Below are positions 24,717 through 32,698 of a stretch of DNA of 55,897 nucleotides, in pieces. Every line of letters starts with the position of its first letter. Position 1 is the first letter of the stretch. The DNA is from an uncultured bacterium (GTDB lineage: Bacteria; Bacillota; Negativicutes; Acidaminococcales; Acidaminococcaceae). Made by a program: the position numbers and the translations under genes. The stretch is taken from positions 1 to 55,897 of the forward strand of contig CAJMQS010000012.1 of NCBI GenBank assembly GCA_905215645.1. Reading direction: 5' to 3'. The notes below the pieces were generated by a model. The model saw only the letters and a program-made list of their open reading frames with translations. It was not told the DNA's origin and did no database searches.

Positions 24717-25322
24717 ATGAATGATTTGGAACAGCGGACCCAGGCCATCATCGAAGCCTGTGCCAAAGAAAAGGAAACCAACCCGTTGGCCATTTTCCGC
24801 CATGTGGCTGGTCAGGAATCCGTCCGGATCCACGGTCCGGAACACCATGTGCTGGATGGGGCCTGCCTCTTGACTGCTCTCCGCAATGCCGGCATGGAGT
24901 TCGATCTGCCGGGACTTTTGACCAGACTGCGGCAGGAGGGACTCCAGATGCCTGGAGCCATCTGCGGCCACTGGGGTGTCTGCGGAGCCGTGGCTTCCCT
25001 AGGTGCAGCCTTGGCCTTGCTGGAAGGAACGGGTCCTTTGACCACAGGCTCTTCCTGGGGCAGCCATATGACGTATACGGCCCAGGCCCTGGCCAATCTG
25101 GCGGCCATAGGCGGTCCTCGGTGCTGCAAGCGGGACGCCTATACAGCTCTCAAAACCGCCATCCCCTATGTAAAGGAACGGTTCGGGATCATCCTGCCGG
25201 AAGAAAAGACCGTCTGCGGTTTCTATCCAAAGAATGAGCAATGCCTGGGGGAGAGATGTCCGTATAATCCGAAGAGGGCTGTTGCAGCGCAACCTCCCCT
25301 TAGTCGGAAGTCCGGAGTCTGA
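24717..25322 (+). CDS. DUF5714-type protein, 3' end built from a repeat element
   Basis: 201-aa soluble protein that I recognise only as resembling DUF5714. It has a conserved Gly-rich centre (GAICGHWGVCGAVASLGAAL), a Cys pair (GPRCCKRD) and a Cys-containing tail (QCLGERCPYNPK); function unknown. I chose ATG 24717, 9 nt after GAGG; ATG 24702, which overlaps the pepD stop, is possible. The last ~15 residues (after CPYNPK) and the TGA stop are encoded by the hairpin and heptamer array of repeat copy B; the stop is the end of the third heptamer. The original C-terminus was probably lost or extended by the element. Confidence 0.65.
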   Translation: MNDLEQRTQAIIEACAKEKETNPLAIFRHVAGQESVRIHGPEHHVLDGACLLTALRNAGMEFDLPGLLTRLRQEGLQMPGAICGHWGVCGAVASLGAALALLEGTGPLTTGSSWGSHMTYTAQALANLAAIGGPRCCKRDAYTALKTAIPYVKERFGIILPEEKTVCGFYPKNEQCLGERCPYNPKRAVAAQPPLSRKSGV

Positions 25323-25545
25323 AGTCGGAAGCCTCAGGACAGGATCCGCCTGGCTGGACGGATCCTTTTGATTATGTAAAACCAGAATCGAAATCAATCT
25401 GAGCGATCATTTCGTCTAAAGGTTCTACATATTCAAAAATTTGCATGCAAATTTAACATTCGGCTCCAGACTTCAGACTCCAGACTTGAGCCGCTACGCG
25501 GCTCTACAGCTAGGGGTGCACGTTACGCGCTGTACCCCCTTTCTT
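25302..25545. repeat. Heptamer-array element, copy B (inverted arms)
   Basis: The left arm has four heptamers of the form AGTCNGR (25302-25329). The right arm has CTCCAGA, CTTCAGA, CTCCAGA and a partial fourth (25464-25490), roughly the reverse complement of the left. About 134 bases of AT-rich sequence separate them. Beyond the right arm come a 7-bp hairpin (25488-25504) and a terminator-like hairpin (25513-25538) with a T-rich tail. The layout matches copy D at 38957-39138. Confidence 0.65.
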
Positions 25546-25608
25546 CTTCCCCCATTCTAGTGTAAAATAGATTAGATACGTCTACGCTAAAGCATTGGAG
25601 GAACGTGT
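25323..25608. other. Intergenic region holding repeat copy B and a promoter
   Basis: No gene is seen. It is filled mainly by repeat copy B. After the terminator hairpin a stretch around 25560-25600 (GTGTAAAATAGATTAG) may hold the promoter of the glycosyltransferase gene, with TAAAAT as a possible -10 box, but I see no clear -35 box. Confidence 0.5.
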
Positions 25609-27249
25609 ATGAAGAAGAAATACTGGCTGGGGTTCTGGGCCGCAGCGGTTTTTTTGCTGTTTTTCATGAATTCATCCCTGCCCCTGACGGACAGTGTGGA
25701 AGGAAACTATGCCCTGACGGCCAAGGAAATGGTTCTCAGCGGGGATTGGCTGTCTCCCCAGATTTACGGCCGGTACTGGTATGACAAACCGGTCTTCGCC
25801 TATTGGATGATTGCCCTGGGCTTCAAGATCTTCGGGTTCAGCGAATTCGGGGCGCGGTTCTTTCCCTCTCTTTTTGGATTGGGAGGCCTGTGGCTTACGG
25901 TCCAAGCAGGACGGAAACTGTACCGAGAAGAAGTGGGATTCCTCAGCGGTGGCCTGCTGCTCATGACCCTGGAATTCTTCACCATTTCCAAAAGCGTCCT
26001 GACGGACGGGATGCTGTTCCTGTTCATGGACGGGGCTCTGCTGTGCTTCTTCCTGGGGTACAGCAGCCGGGAAAAGAACTGGTATTACGGAGTGTATATC
26101 CTTTCCGCCCTGGCTACCCTGACCAAGGGCCCTATCGGTTTCCTCATGCCTGGGTTCATCATCACCCTCTTCCTGCTGTACCAAAAGGACTGGAAATGCC
26201 TGAAGGACGCCAAACTGGCTGCCGGAGTCCCGCTCTTCCTGCTGGTGGCCCTGCCCTGGTACATTGCCATGGCCCGGGTCCATCCGGATTTCCTGGGCAG
26301 TTTCCTGGGAACCCAGAATGTACTTCGGGCTACGGTGTCCGAACATCCCCGGGACAACGTGATCTGGTACTATACGGCGGTGAATCTCCTGAACGCTTAT
26401 GCCTGGGTAGGCTTTGTGCCGGGCATGCTCTGGAACCTGCTCCGGAAAAACGGAAAGTGGCATTATCCGGCGCCTCGGGAAGCTTTCCTGCTGCTTTGGA
26501 TCGCTGCCATTTTCGTGTTCTTCCAGTGCATGGCGACCAAATACATTACCTATACCTATCCGCTGCTGCTACCGCTGTGCGTGCTCACAGCTGACTACAT
26601 CTGGAAGAAGGGGAGCGGACTGGAGCTGAAGTGGATGCTCCTGGGCAACATCCTTTTCTACGGGGCTTTGACTTTTGCCGCTTCCAAAGTGACCAAGCTG
26701 GCTCCAGGAGTATTCCCCAATCCCCAGAATCTGTTCTATTTCATGCTGCTGTATACGCTTTGCATAGCTGTACTGGCCTTTCACAAATACAAGGGCAAAA
26801 GCAGCCAGGAAGTCTTTTCCACGGTAGTGCTGCTGACCGTCGCCTTCCATTGCTGCAGTTTGGACCTTTTGGCCAAACCGCTCATGGAGGATGTAACGGG
26901 GAAGACGGCGGCCCAGTTCATCAATGCTGTGGTGCCGGAAGATATGCCCATTTACATCCGAGGCGGGGGCTATCCCACATCTGGGGTATTCTATACCGGC
27001 CGGGAAATGGTGATGCTGGTGCCCGATGCAGAGGCAGAAGCCTTCAAGCCTCGGAAAGACAGCTGGTCGGCCAAGAATATCATGCCCTGGACTACCTACG
27101 GCCAGGTCCAGGAGCAGCCAGGAAAGGCTGTGGTCCTGGTGGATACCAAGACCCGGAAATTGAAGACAAAGCTGGAGGAAGACTGGCCTGGTACCTGGAA
27201 GCGGGTGAAGCTCCCCGGCCAGTGGACCGTCATGATCAAAGAAAGGTAG
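25609..27249 (+). CDS. GT39/ArnT-like membrane glycosyltransferase
   Basis: 546-aa multi-pass membrane protein of the dolichyl/undecaprenyl-phosphate-mannose transferase fold. Near the N-terminus it has the acidic loop LTDSVEGNYALTAKEM followed by SGDWLSP and YDKPVFAYW, the hallmark of ArnT-type enzymes; the usual DE is replaced by SVEG. About 11-12 hydrophobic segments fill residues 1-420 and a soluble extracytoplasmic domain follows. It probably transfers a sugar from a polyprenyl-phosphate donor to lipid A, a wall polymer or a protein. TTGGAGGAAC precedes the ATG. A small hypothetical gene starts 6 nt after its stop. Confidence 0.82.
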   Translation: MKKKYWLGFWAAAVFLLFFMNSSLPLTDSVEGNYALTAKEMVLSGDWLSPQIYGRYWYDKPVFAYWMIALGFKIFGFSEFGARFFPSLFGLGGLWLTVQAGRKLYREEVGFLSGGLLLMTLEFFTISKSVLTDGMLFLFMDGALLCFFLGYSSREKNWYYGVYILSALATLTKGPIGFLMPGFIITLFLLYQKDWKCLKDAKLAAGVPLFLLVALPWYIAMARVHPDFLGSFLGTQNVLRATVSEHPRDNVIWYYTAVNLLNAYAWVGFVPGMLWNLLRKNGKWHYPAPREAFLLLWIAAIFVFFQCMATKYITYTYPLLLPLCVLTADYIWKKGSGLELKWMLLGNILFYGALTFAASKVTKLAPGVFPNPQNLFYFMLLYTLCIAVLAFHKYKGKSSQEVFSTVVLLTVAFHCCSLDLLAKPLMEDVTGKTAAQFINAVVPEDMPIYIRGGGYPTSGVFYTGREMVMLVPDAEAEAFKPRKDSWSAKNIMPWTTYGQVQEQPGKAVVLVDTKTRKLKTKLEEDWPGTWKRVKLPGQWTVMIKER

Positions 27250-27255
27250 GGCTTT

Positions 27256-27747
27256 ATGGACGAGGAAAAGATCCGTTCCTATCTGGAACGGCAGGATTTC
27301 ATCGGTTTTCAGGTGCACCAGGCGGAGCTGGACCATCCGGAGCAGCTCCAGCGGTATTTTCGGCTGCTGGACTATGTGGGGAGCCAGCCGTCTCTGGCCC
27401 GGAAGTTCTGCAGCCGTTGGGGACTTTCCTTTGGAGAGGACTGCGGTCCGGCTTTATGGGAGAACCAGGGAGCTGTAGAATTTGTCCGGAAGCTGGGAGA
27501 GGCTTTTCCCTTTCTTTTTTTCCTGGCTGAAAAAGAAGGGGAGACACTGAAACTGTTGGTGATGCTCTCCTGCAAAAGCGACCGGCTGGAGGGGGACAAT
27601 CTGTCCCTGGACCCAGAAAAGTTCAACGGCTATCTGAAAAAACAGTTGAAAGGTCTGCTCCAGCTCAGTGAGAAGACCGGCCTGAGTCCCGAAAATGCCC
27701 AGGGAATGATCCAGAATATCTATGAATATTTCGGGTTGTCTGACTGA
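27256..27747 (+). CDS. Hypothetical protein
   Basis: 163-aa acidic protein with no signal peptide or membrane segment. I do not recognise its family. It opens with a charged helix (MDEEKIRSYLERQDF) and has a central Phe-rich stretch (FPFLFFLAEKEGETLKLLVML) followed by a Leu/Lys-rich helix. The GAAAGG site and 6-nt spacing after the glycosyltransferase gene imply cotranscription and perhaps a linked role. Normal base use for the region. Confidence 0.7.
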   Translation: MDEEKIRSYLERQDFIGFQVHQAELDHPEQLQRYFRLLDYVGSQPSLARKFCSRWGLSFGEDCGPALWENQGAVEFVRKLGEAFPFLFFLAEKEGETLKLLVMLSCKSDRLEGDNLSLDPEKFNGYLKKQLKGLLQLSEKTGLSPENAQGMIQNIYEYFGLSD

Positions 27748-27883
27748 AGAGCCAAATTCACAAATCATTCAAGAATTTGCCCTTCCTTTGACACAGGTCA
27801 TGGGTATACTGATAACCGTAACAGGGATTACCCCTCCTTGTTACATCTTCCCCATCAAATCATCATAAACAACTTCCTTTCAA

Positions 27884-27922
27884 GGAAAAAGCCTTCTGCT
27901 TCCCCAGCAGAAGGCTTTTTCC
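27884..27922. terminator. Bidirectional terminator
   Basis: A perfect 17-bp stem, GGAAAAAGCCTTCTGCT (27884-27900) with AGCAGAAGGCTTTTTCC (27906-27922), loop TCCCC. It ends the minus-strand LysR gene (stop 9 nt away) and any plus-strand transcript from the glycosyltransferase side. Confidence 0.9.
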
Positions 27923-27930
27923 TATTCTGT

Positions 27931-28830
27931 TCATGCTTTGGCGGTACCAGCGGGGTCCAGGGTGACACCATGCTTCTGGGCAAAATCCAGGATGGTCTGG
28001 ATGGTTTCATTTTCCATGGAATTCTTTTGCCAGAGCATCTCGATTTCATAATATAAAGGCGGGTCCAGGGAAATAGGGACTAAATCCGGTTCCCGTTCTG
28101 CCAGAGCCCGGTACAAGAATCCGCCGGCCACTCCGTTGCGGATCAGCTGGATCTTGGTGTACAGCTGGGTGGTGGACCACTGGACCCGGGGAGTGCAGCG
28201 CTCCATATGGAACCGTTCTAGGATCGTCTCCCGGAAATGCTGGCTGCCTTCGATTTCTACCAAATCATCCTGGGCCACTTGGGTAAAAGAAAGGGATTTT
28301 TCCCGGGCATAGGGGTGATTCTGGTTGACACAGTAGACGATTTCGATCTTTCGCAGAGAACTGGAGGCCATAGCCCCTGGATCCGTATGATTCCCGCTTA
28401 CAATGGCGATATCGATCCGGTCGTCCTGGAGAGCTTTCCGCAGGCTCAGGGAAGTCCCATGATAGAGTTCCAGACGGATTTCCGGATGTTCTTTATGGAA
28501 AAGAGCTAGCATGGGGATTTCCATGGCTTCAATCATGGGTGGCAGCCCCACACGGATGGACATGTTCTTTTTCTGCAGACGGGTCATATCATCGGCTATC
28601 TGTTTGGCCCGCTGGAGCAGTTCTTCCACTTCCAGGGAAAAATAAGACCCTTCGGTGGTCAGGACCAGTTTTTTGTGGGAACGTTTGAACAGTTTCAGCC
28701 CAAACTCCTCTTCCAGCTCCCGGATGGCAGCCGAAACAGCAGGTTGGGAAATGTGGAGTTCTTCTGCTGCCTTGGTGATGCTGTGTTGGCGGCAAACCTC
28801 CTGAAAATAGCGCAGTTGATGTAGTTTCAT
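27931..28830 (-). CDS. LysR family transcriptional regulator
   Basis: 299-aa regulator with the N-terminal helix-turn-helix SITKAAEELHISQPAVSAAI and a normal-length C-terminal effector domain. GGGAGG precedes the ATG. It is divergent from bioY with a 272-bp gap that contains the inverted repeat TTGTATA-N5-TATACAA. The same TGTATACA core is found in the promoter of the AEC gene at 1960 and just before the SDH-like gene at 3030, so it may regulate those too. Inducer unknown. Confidence 0.88.
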   Translation of the reverse strand: MKLHQLRYFQEVCRQHSITKAAEELHISQPAVSAAIRELEEEFGLKLFKRSHKKLVLTTEGSYFSLEVEELLQRAKQIADDMTRLQKKNMSIRVGLPPMIEAMEIPMLALFHKEHPEIRLELYHGTSLSLRKALQDDRIDIAIVSGNHTDPGAMASSSLRKIEIVYCVNQNHPYAREKSLSFTQVAQDDLVEIEGSQHFRETILERFHMERCTPRVQWSTTQLYTKIQLIRNGVAGGFLYRALAEREPDLVPISLDPPLYYEIEMLWQKNSMENETIQTILDFAQKHGVTLDPAGTAKA

Positions 28831-29102
28831 GGACTTTTCCTCCCAAACCTGGGGAATCTCCTTTGGAACCAGGAGGTTCCCGATTTCCCTTTTTTAATGT
28901 CTTGTCTTGTATACATTATATACAAAATAATAGGGAAAAATAACAACAGGTTCACTTATGCAAAAGATAAGAAAAATAGATAACTGAAGATTTTCCCGGG
29001 AGAGTTTGCGAAACAACGATGGATATAACATAATTCTGTTATAATAGAAACAAAAATCCAGACAGCTTTTGCTGGCAGGAAACAGCTATTCAGGAGGGAA
29101 AC
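28831..29102. other. Divergent promoter region, LysR and bioY
   Basis: No gene in this 272-bp AT-rich gap. It holds the inverted repeat at 28907-28925 and, for bioY, an extended -10 box TGTTATAAT (TATAAT at 29040-29045) without a recognisable -35 box. I see no clear BirA operator. Confidence 0.5.
28907..28925. promoter_or_regulatory. Candidate LysR operator
   Basis: TTGTATACATTATATACAA is a perfect inverted repeat of 7-bp arms (TTGTATA and TATACAA) around CATTA. It lies 77 bp upstream of the LysR start on the minus strand and is a likely autoregulatory site. Confidence 0.55.
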
Positions 29103-29666
29103 ATGCAGTCAACGCACAATCATCTGGCTCTTTGCGGCCTTTTTACGGCTCTCATGGCGGTGGGGGCCTTGATCCATATTACGGTCCCCATCGGGATCTG
29201 GCAGGTGACCATCTCCCTGCAGATCTTCGTGGCGGTGCTGGCCGGTTTTTTCCTGGGTCCTCGGCAGGGATTCCTCAGCGTCCTGGCGTACTTGGTCCTG
29301 GGCCTTGCGGGGCTGCCGGTCTTTGCCCATGGCGGAGGGCTGGGGTACCTGCTGAAACCCACCTTTGGCTTTCTGTTGGGGTTTCCCTGGGCTGCCTGGC
29401 TTACGGGAAAACTGGCAGGGGAACGGTCTGCTTCTCGGGGGACGAAACGGCTCCTGGCAGCTGCCCTGGGGGGCGAAATGGCCTATTACGCCTGGGGACT
29501 GGTATACTATGATGTGATGTTCAATCTGGTCCTGCAGAATACTGGCGGCATCGGGTTCGTCCGACTGCTGGAAGTCTGGCTGTTCAGCACGGTGATCCCA
29601 GATTCTGTGATTTGTATGCTGGCGGTACTGGTTTATCAGAAACTGGGCCCGCTAGTGGGGAGGTAA
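29103..29666 (+). CDS. bioY: BioY-family biotin transporter (ECF S component)
   Basis: 187-aa membrane protein with six hydrophobic segments. The family stretches VTISLQIFVAVLAGFFLGPRQG (cited by its ends VTISLQ and LGPRQG), LGLAGLPVFAHGGGLGYLLKPT and GFLLGFP are plain. It binds biotin for uptake, alone or with an ECF module encoded elsewhere; no energising genes are adjacent. CAGGAGGG precedes the ATG. Its stop is one base from the hemC start, so it is the first gene of the tetrapyrrole operon, an unusual partner. Confidence 0.88.
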   Translation: MQSTHNHLALCGLFTALMAVGALIHITVPIGIWQVTISLQIFVAVLAGFFLGPRQGFLSVLAYLVLGLAGLPVFAHGGGLGYLLKPTFGFLLGFPWAAWLTGKLAGERSASRGTKRLLAAALGGEMAYYAWGLVYYDVMFNLVLQNTGGIGFVRLLEVWLFSTVIPDSVICMLAVLVYQKLGPLVGR

Positions 29667-29667
29667 T

Positions 29668-30534
29668 ATGGAGAAACTCATTGTGGCAACCCGAGGTAGC
29701 CGACTGGCCCTGGCCCAGACAGAAATCGTCTGCCGGATGCTGGCGGATGTGGGCGTGGAAACGGAAATCCGGACCATCACAACGGCCGGGGACCGAGACC
29801 GGATCCATGCTCTGGTGAAAATCGGCGGCCGGGGGATCTTTGTCCGGGAAATCGAACGGGAATTGCTCAGCGGGGAGGCGGATATCGCCGTCCACAGCGC
29901 CAAGGATCTGCCCTATCAGCTGGCAGAAGGGCTGCTCATCGCAGGGACTCCGCCGGCAGCGGATCCCCGGGATGCCCTGGTTCTGCTCCAAGGTAAGGAA
30001 CTCCGTCCAGGGGATGTGGTAGGCACTGGCAGTCCTCGCCGGATCCAGGAAATCCGCCGGCAGCTGCCGGATCTGACCTTTCGGGATATCCGGGGCAACG
30101 TGACCACCCGGCTCCACAAGCTGGAACGGGGAGAGTATGATGCCATTGTGCTGGCCATGGCCGGTATTGAACGGCTGGACCTGGATATGGATCGGTTCCA
30201 GGTGCTTCCTTTCGCCGTGGAACAAGTGATCCCCGCCGGCTGTCAGGGCATCATCGGCATTGAATGCAGGAAGGGGGACAAGGATCTGGTCCGGCTCCTG
30301 CAGCAGATCTCCGATCCAGAGACTTGGCACAGGTTCCGGTGGGAACGGGAACTGTTCTGTTCCATGAAGGTGGACTGTTCCTGCCCGGTAGGGATCCACT
30401 GCCGGTTCTTGGCGGATGGCCGCATGGAGCTGCGGGCGATGGTGGACGGAAAAAAAGCCTGGAGAGTGGGAAAAGAGAAGGATGGGATGGCCTTGTGCGC
30501 CTCTTTGAAGGAGGAACTGTATGACGGAAGATAA
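29668..30534 (+). CDS. hemC: Hydroxymethylbilane synthase (porphobilinogen deaminase)
   Basis: 288-aa cytoplasmic enzyme that joins four porphobilinogen units into hydroxymethylbilane. It starts with the typical IVATRGSRLALAQTE, has HSAKDLP near residue 76 and GTGSPRR near 116, and carries the dipyrromethane-cofactor Cys in DCSCPVG near residue 235. It is slightly shorter than the ~310-aa average. It overlaps the next gene by 14 nt, so translation is coupled. It feeds the uroporphyrinogen III steps encoded next. Confidence 0.93.
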   Translation: MEKLIVATRGSRLALAQTEIVCRMLADVGVETEIRTITTAGDRDRIHALVKIGGRGIFVREIERELLSGEADIAVHSAKDLPYQLAEGLLIAGTPPAADPRDALVLLQGKELRPGDVVGTGSPRRIQEIRRQLPDLTFRDIRGNVTTRLHKLERGEYDAIVLAMAGIERLDLDMDRFQVLPFAVEQVIPAGCQGIIGIECRKGDKDLVRLLQQISDPETWHRFRWERELFCSMKVDCSCPVGIHCRFLADGRMELRAMVDGKKAWRVGKEKDGMALCASLKEELYDGR

Positions 30535-31990
30535 AGCTTCAGTAGGGGAAGTATGGCTGGTGGGTGCCGGCTGCGGCGAGGGACTCCTGACCCTGGAAGG
30601 CAAACGTGTCCTGGCTCGGGCTCATACGGTGCTGTACGATGCCTTGGTGCCTCCGGAAGTGCTCCAGGAGGCCGGGCCTGATGCGGAGCTGCTGCCGGTG
30701 GGCAAACGCAGCGGGCATCACAGTATGGCGCAGGAAGCCATCAACCGCCTGCTGATCCAGAAGGCCCGGGAAGGGAAACGGGTGGCCCGGCTCAAAGGAG
30801 GAGACAGCTTTGTCTTTGGACGGGGCGGAGAAGAAGCCCTGGCCCTCCAAGAGGCAGGGATCCCCTGGCATGTAGTGCCGGGTGTCAGCTCCGTCATTGC
30901 CGTACCGGAACATTTCGGCATTCCGGTGACTCACCGGGGATTGGCCCGTTCTTTTACCGTGGTTACCGGCCACACCCGGGATGGGCAGGAAGAAAATTGG
31001 CAGGCCCTGGCCCGGCTGCAGGGAACACTGGTCTTCCTGATGGGGCTGGAAAGGCTGGAAGCCATCTGCCGGCGCCTGGTGGAGGAAGGGAAAAATCCGG
31101 ATACTCCGGCTGTTGTCCTTTGCGGAGGCTATGGGCCGCGGGAAACCCGCATCGATGGAACTTTGTCCGATCTGTCGGAAAGAGCTCGGCAGCAGGGTGC
31201 TTTCGCTCCGGCGGTGATCCTGGTGGGAGCAGCTGCTGGCCTGGGGCTGCATCCAGCTCCAGCGGAGAAAAAAGAAAAAATCCTGGTGACAGGGACCCCT
31301 TCCTTCTGCCAGGAAGTAACGGGAGAGCTGGAAAGGGCAGGAATGGAAGCCAAAGCGATGCCCCTTTTGGCCGTTGAGCCTCTTTTCCAGAATATCCCGG
31401 AAGATTTTGCCGGGTATCCTTGGCTGGTCTTTACCAGCCGGAACGGGGTCCGGTTATTTTTCCAGTGGCTCCATGCTGCAAAAAAAGATCTTCGGCTGCT
31501 GGGAAAGCTCCGATTTGCCTGTATCGGGGAAGGAACAGCCAGAGAACTGGCTGATCAGGGGTTCCGGGCCGACTTGCTGCCGGACAGTTTTACCGCCCAG
31601 GCTCTGGGGCAGGCACTGGGGAAAGCTATGGAGCCTGGGGAACGCTGTCTCCTGCTCCGGGCGGAAGAAGGGTCTCCGGATCTGGTCCGGGAATTGGAAG
31701 AGGCGGGAAAGGCATATCGAGATGTGGCTGTTTATCGGATCCGTCCTTTGGAGGATCCAGCAGGGAAACGGCTCCGGCTGTCGCCCCAGGTGATGATCTT
31801 TGGCAGCGGCAAGGGTGTCCATACTTTCTTCCGGCAGTTCAGGCTGGCTCCGGAAACCCGGGTCCTGTGCATTGGACCGGTGACGGCCCAGGCTGCTTTG
31901 GAAGAGGGATGCCGCCGGGTGGAAAGTGCCAGGACCCATACGGCGGCTGGAATCCGCGCAGTCTTGGAAGAAGAGGGGAAGCAGCCATGA
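30521..31990 (+). CDS. cobA-hemD: Fused uroporphyrinogen-III C-methyltransferase and uroporphyrinogen-III synthase
   Basis: 489-aa two-domain enzyme. Residues 1-245 form the SAM-dependent methyltransferase, with GAGCGEGLLTL near the start (Glu where Asp is usual), LKGGDSFVFGRGGEE near 90 and VPGVSS near 118. Residues ~250-489 are the HemD part (LVFTSRNGVRLFF, FGSGKGVHTFF). Together they turn hydroxymethylbilane into uroporphyrinogen III and then precorrin-2. The fusion is common in Clostridia and Negativicutes. GAAGGAGG precedes the ATG, which lies within hemC. The stop overlaps the next start (ATGA). Confidence 0.92.
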   Translation: MTEDKASVGEVWLVGAGCGEGLLTLEGKRVLARAHTVLYDALVPPEVLQEAGPDAELLPVGKRSGHHSMAQEAINRLLIQKAREGKRVARLKGGDSFVFGRGGEEALALQEAGIPWHVVPGVSSVIAVPEHFGIPVTHRGLARSFTVVTGHTRDGQEENWQALARLQGTLVFLMGLERLEAICRRLVEEGKNPDTPAVVLCGGYGPRETRIDGTLSDLSERARQQGAFAPAVILVGAAAGLGLHPAPAEKKEKILVTGTPSFCQEVTGELERAGMEAKAMPLLAVEPLFQNIPEDFAGYPWLVFTSRNGVRLFFQWLHAAKKDLRLLGKLRFACIGEGTARELADQGFRADLLPDSFTAQALGQALGKAMEPGERCLLLRAEEGSPDLVRELEEAGKAYRDVAVYRIRPLEDPAGKRLRLSPQVMIFGSGKGVHTFFRQFRLAPETRVLCIGPVTAQAALEEGCRRVESARTHTAAGIRAVLEEEGKQP

Positions 31991-32556
31991 GTTATTTTCC
32001 ACTGATGATCCAGCTGGACCGGCAGCCTGTCCTTCTGGTGGGAGGAGGCCGAACAGCCCTCCACAAGGCCCGGATCCTGCTGGCCTTCGGGGCCAAGCTC
32101 CAGGTCGTGGCTCCTGTCCTTGCACCTGGGTTCCAGGACCTTCCGGTCCAGGTAGAAAAAAGAAATTTTGTTCCGGATGATATTGCTCGGGAAAATTGGC
32201 GCATGGTGGTGGCAGCCACTGGTGAAAGAAAAATCAATGAAAGGGTCAGCCGGCTTTGTCAGGAACGGAAGATCCCAGTGAACGTGGTGGATGATCCGGC
32301 ACTGTGCTCCTTCATCTTCCCGGCCGTGCTGAAAGACCGGGAAGTGGTCTGCGCCGTCAGCAGCGGTGGGAAAAGTCCCCTGGTGGCTCAGTACGTGAAA
32401 AAAAAGATCCAGCAGGTGCTGCCCTTTGGGCTGGGAGATGTCAATGAACAGATGGGGGAATACCGGCAGCAAGTAAAAACGGAAGAACCAGATCCCAAAA
32501 AACGGAAGATCCTGCTGCAGGAGAAACTCAAGGAGCTCCTGGAATGGTTCACGTAA
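31987..32556 (+). CDS. Precorrin-2 dehydrogenase / sirohydrochlorin ferrochelatase-type protein (CysG N-terminal family)
   Basis: 189-aa protein that oxidises precorrin-2 to sirohydrochlorin with NAD and may insert iron. The dinucleotide loop is VLLVGGGRTALHKA near residue 15; VVDDPALCSFIFPA and SSGGKSPL are family motifs. The start at 31987 overlaps the cobA-hemD stop. The usual neighbour hemA is absent, and hemB, hemL and hemE are not in the window, so the operon makes siroheme or cobamide precursors from porphobilinogen made elsewhere. Confidence 0.88.
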   Translation: MSYFPLMIQLDRQPVLLVGGGRTALHKARILLAFGAKLQVVAPVLAPGFQDLPVQVEKRNFVPDDIARENWRMVVAATGERKINERVSRLCQERKIPVNVVDDPALCSFIFPAVLKDREVVCAVSSGGKSPLVAQYVKKKIQQVLPFGLGDVNEQMGEYRQQVKTEEPDPKKRKILLQEKLKELLEWFT

Positions 32557-32596
32557 AAAATAATAGAACAAATGGAAAAATATTTTCCAAAAAGAC

Positions 32597-32624
32597 TTGC
32601 ATTATTTTAAGAGTCTGTTATAAT
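32597..32624 (+). promoter_or_regulatory. Promoter of the rubrerythrin gene
   Basis: TTGCAT (32597-32602), a 16-bp spacer and an extended -10 box TGTTATAAT (TATAAT 32619-32624). The -10 box overlaps TTATAAT-A-ATAA, which resembles the left half of a PerR box. A 75-nt AT-rich leader follows. Confidence 0.6.
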
Positions 32625-32698
32625 AATAACCGTAAGAGATAATAAATATCAATAAATATTAACTGTTTAAAACTTGAAAGTTTAGGGGAGGCAATATC

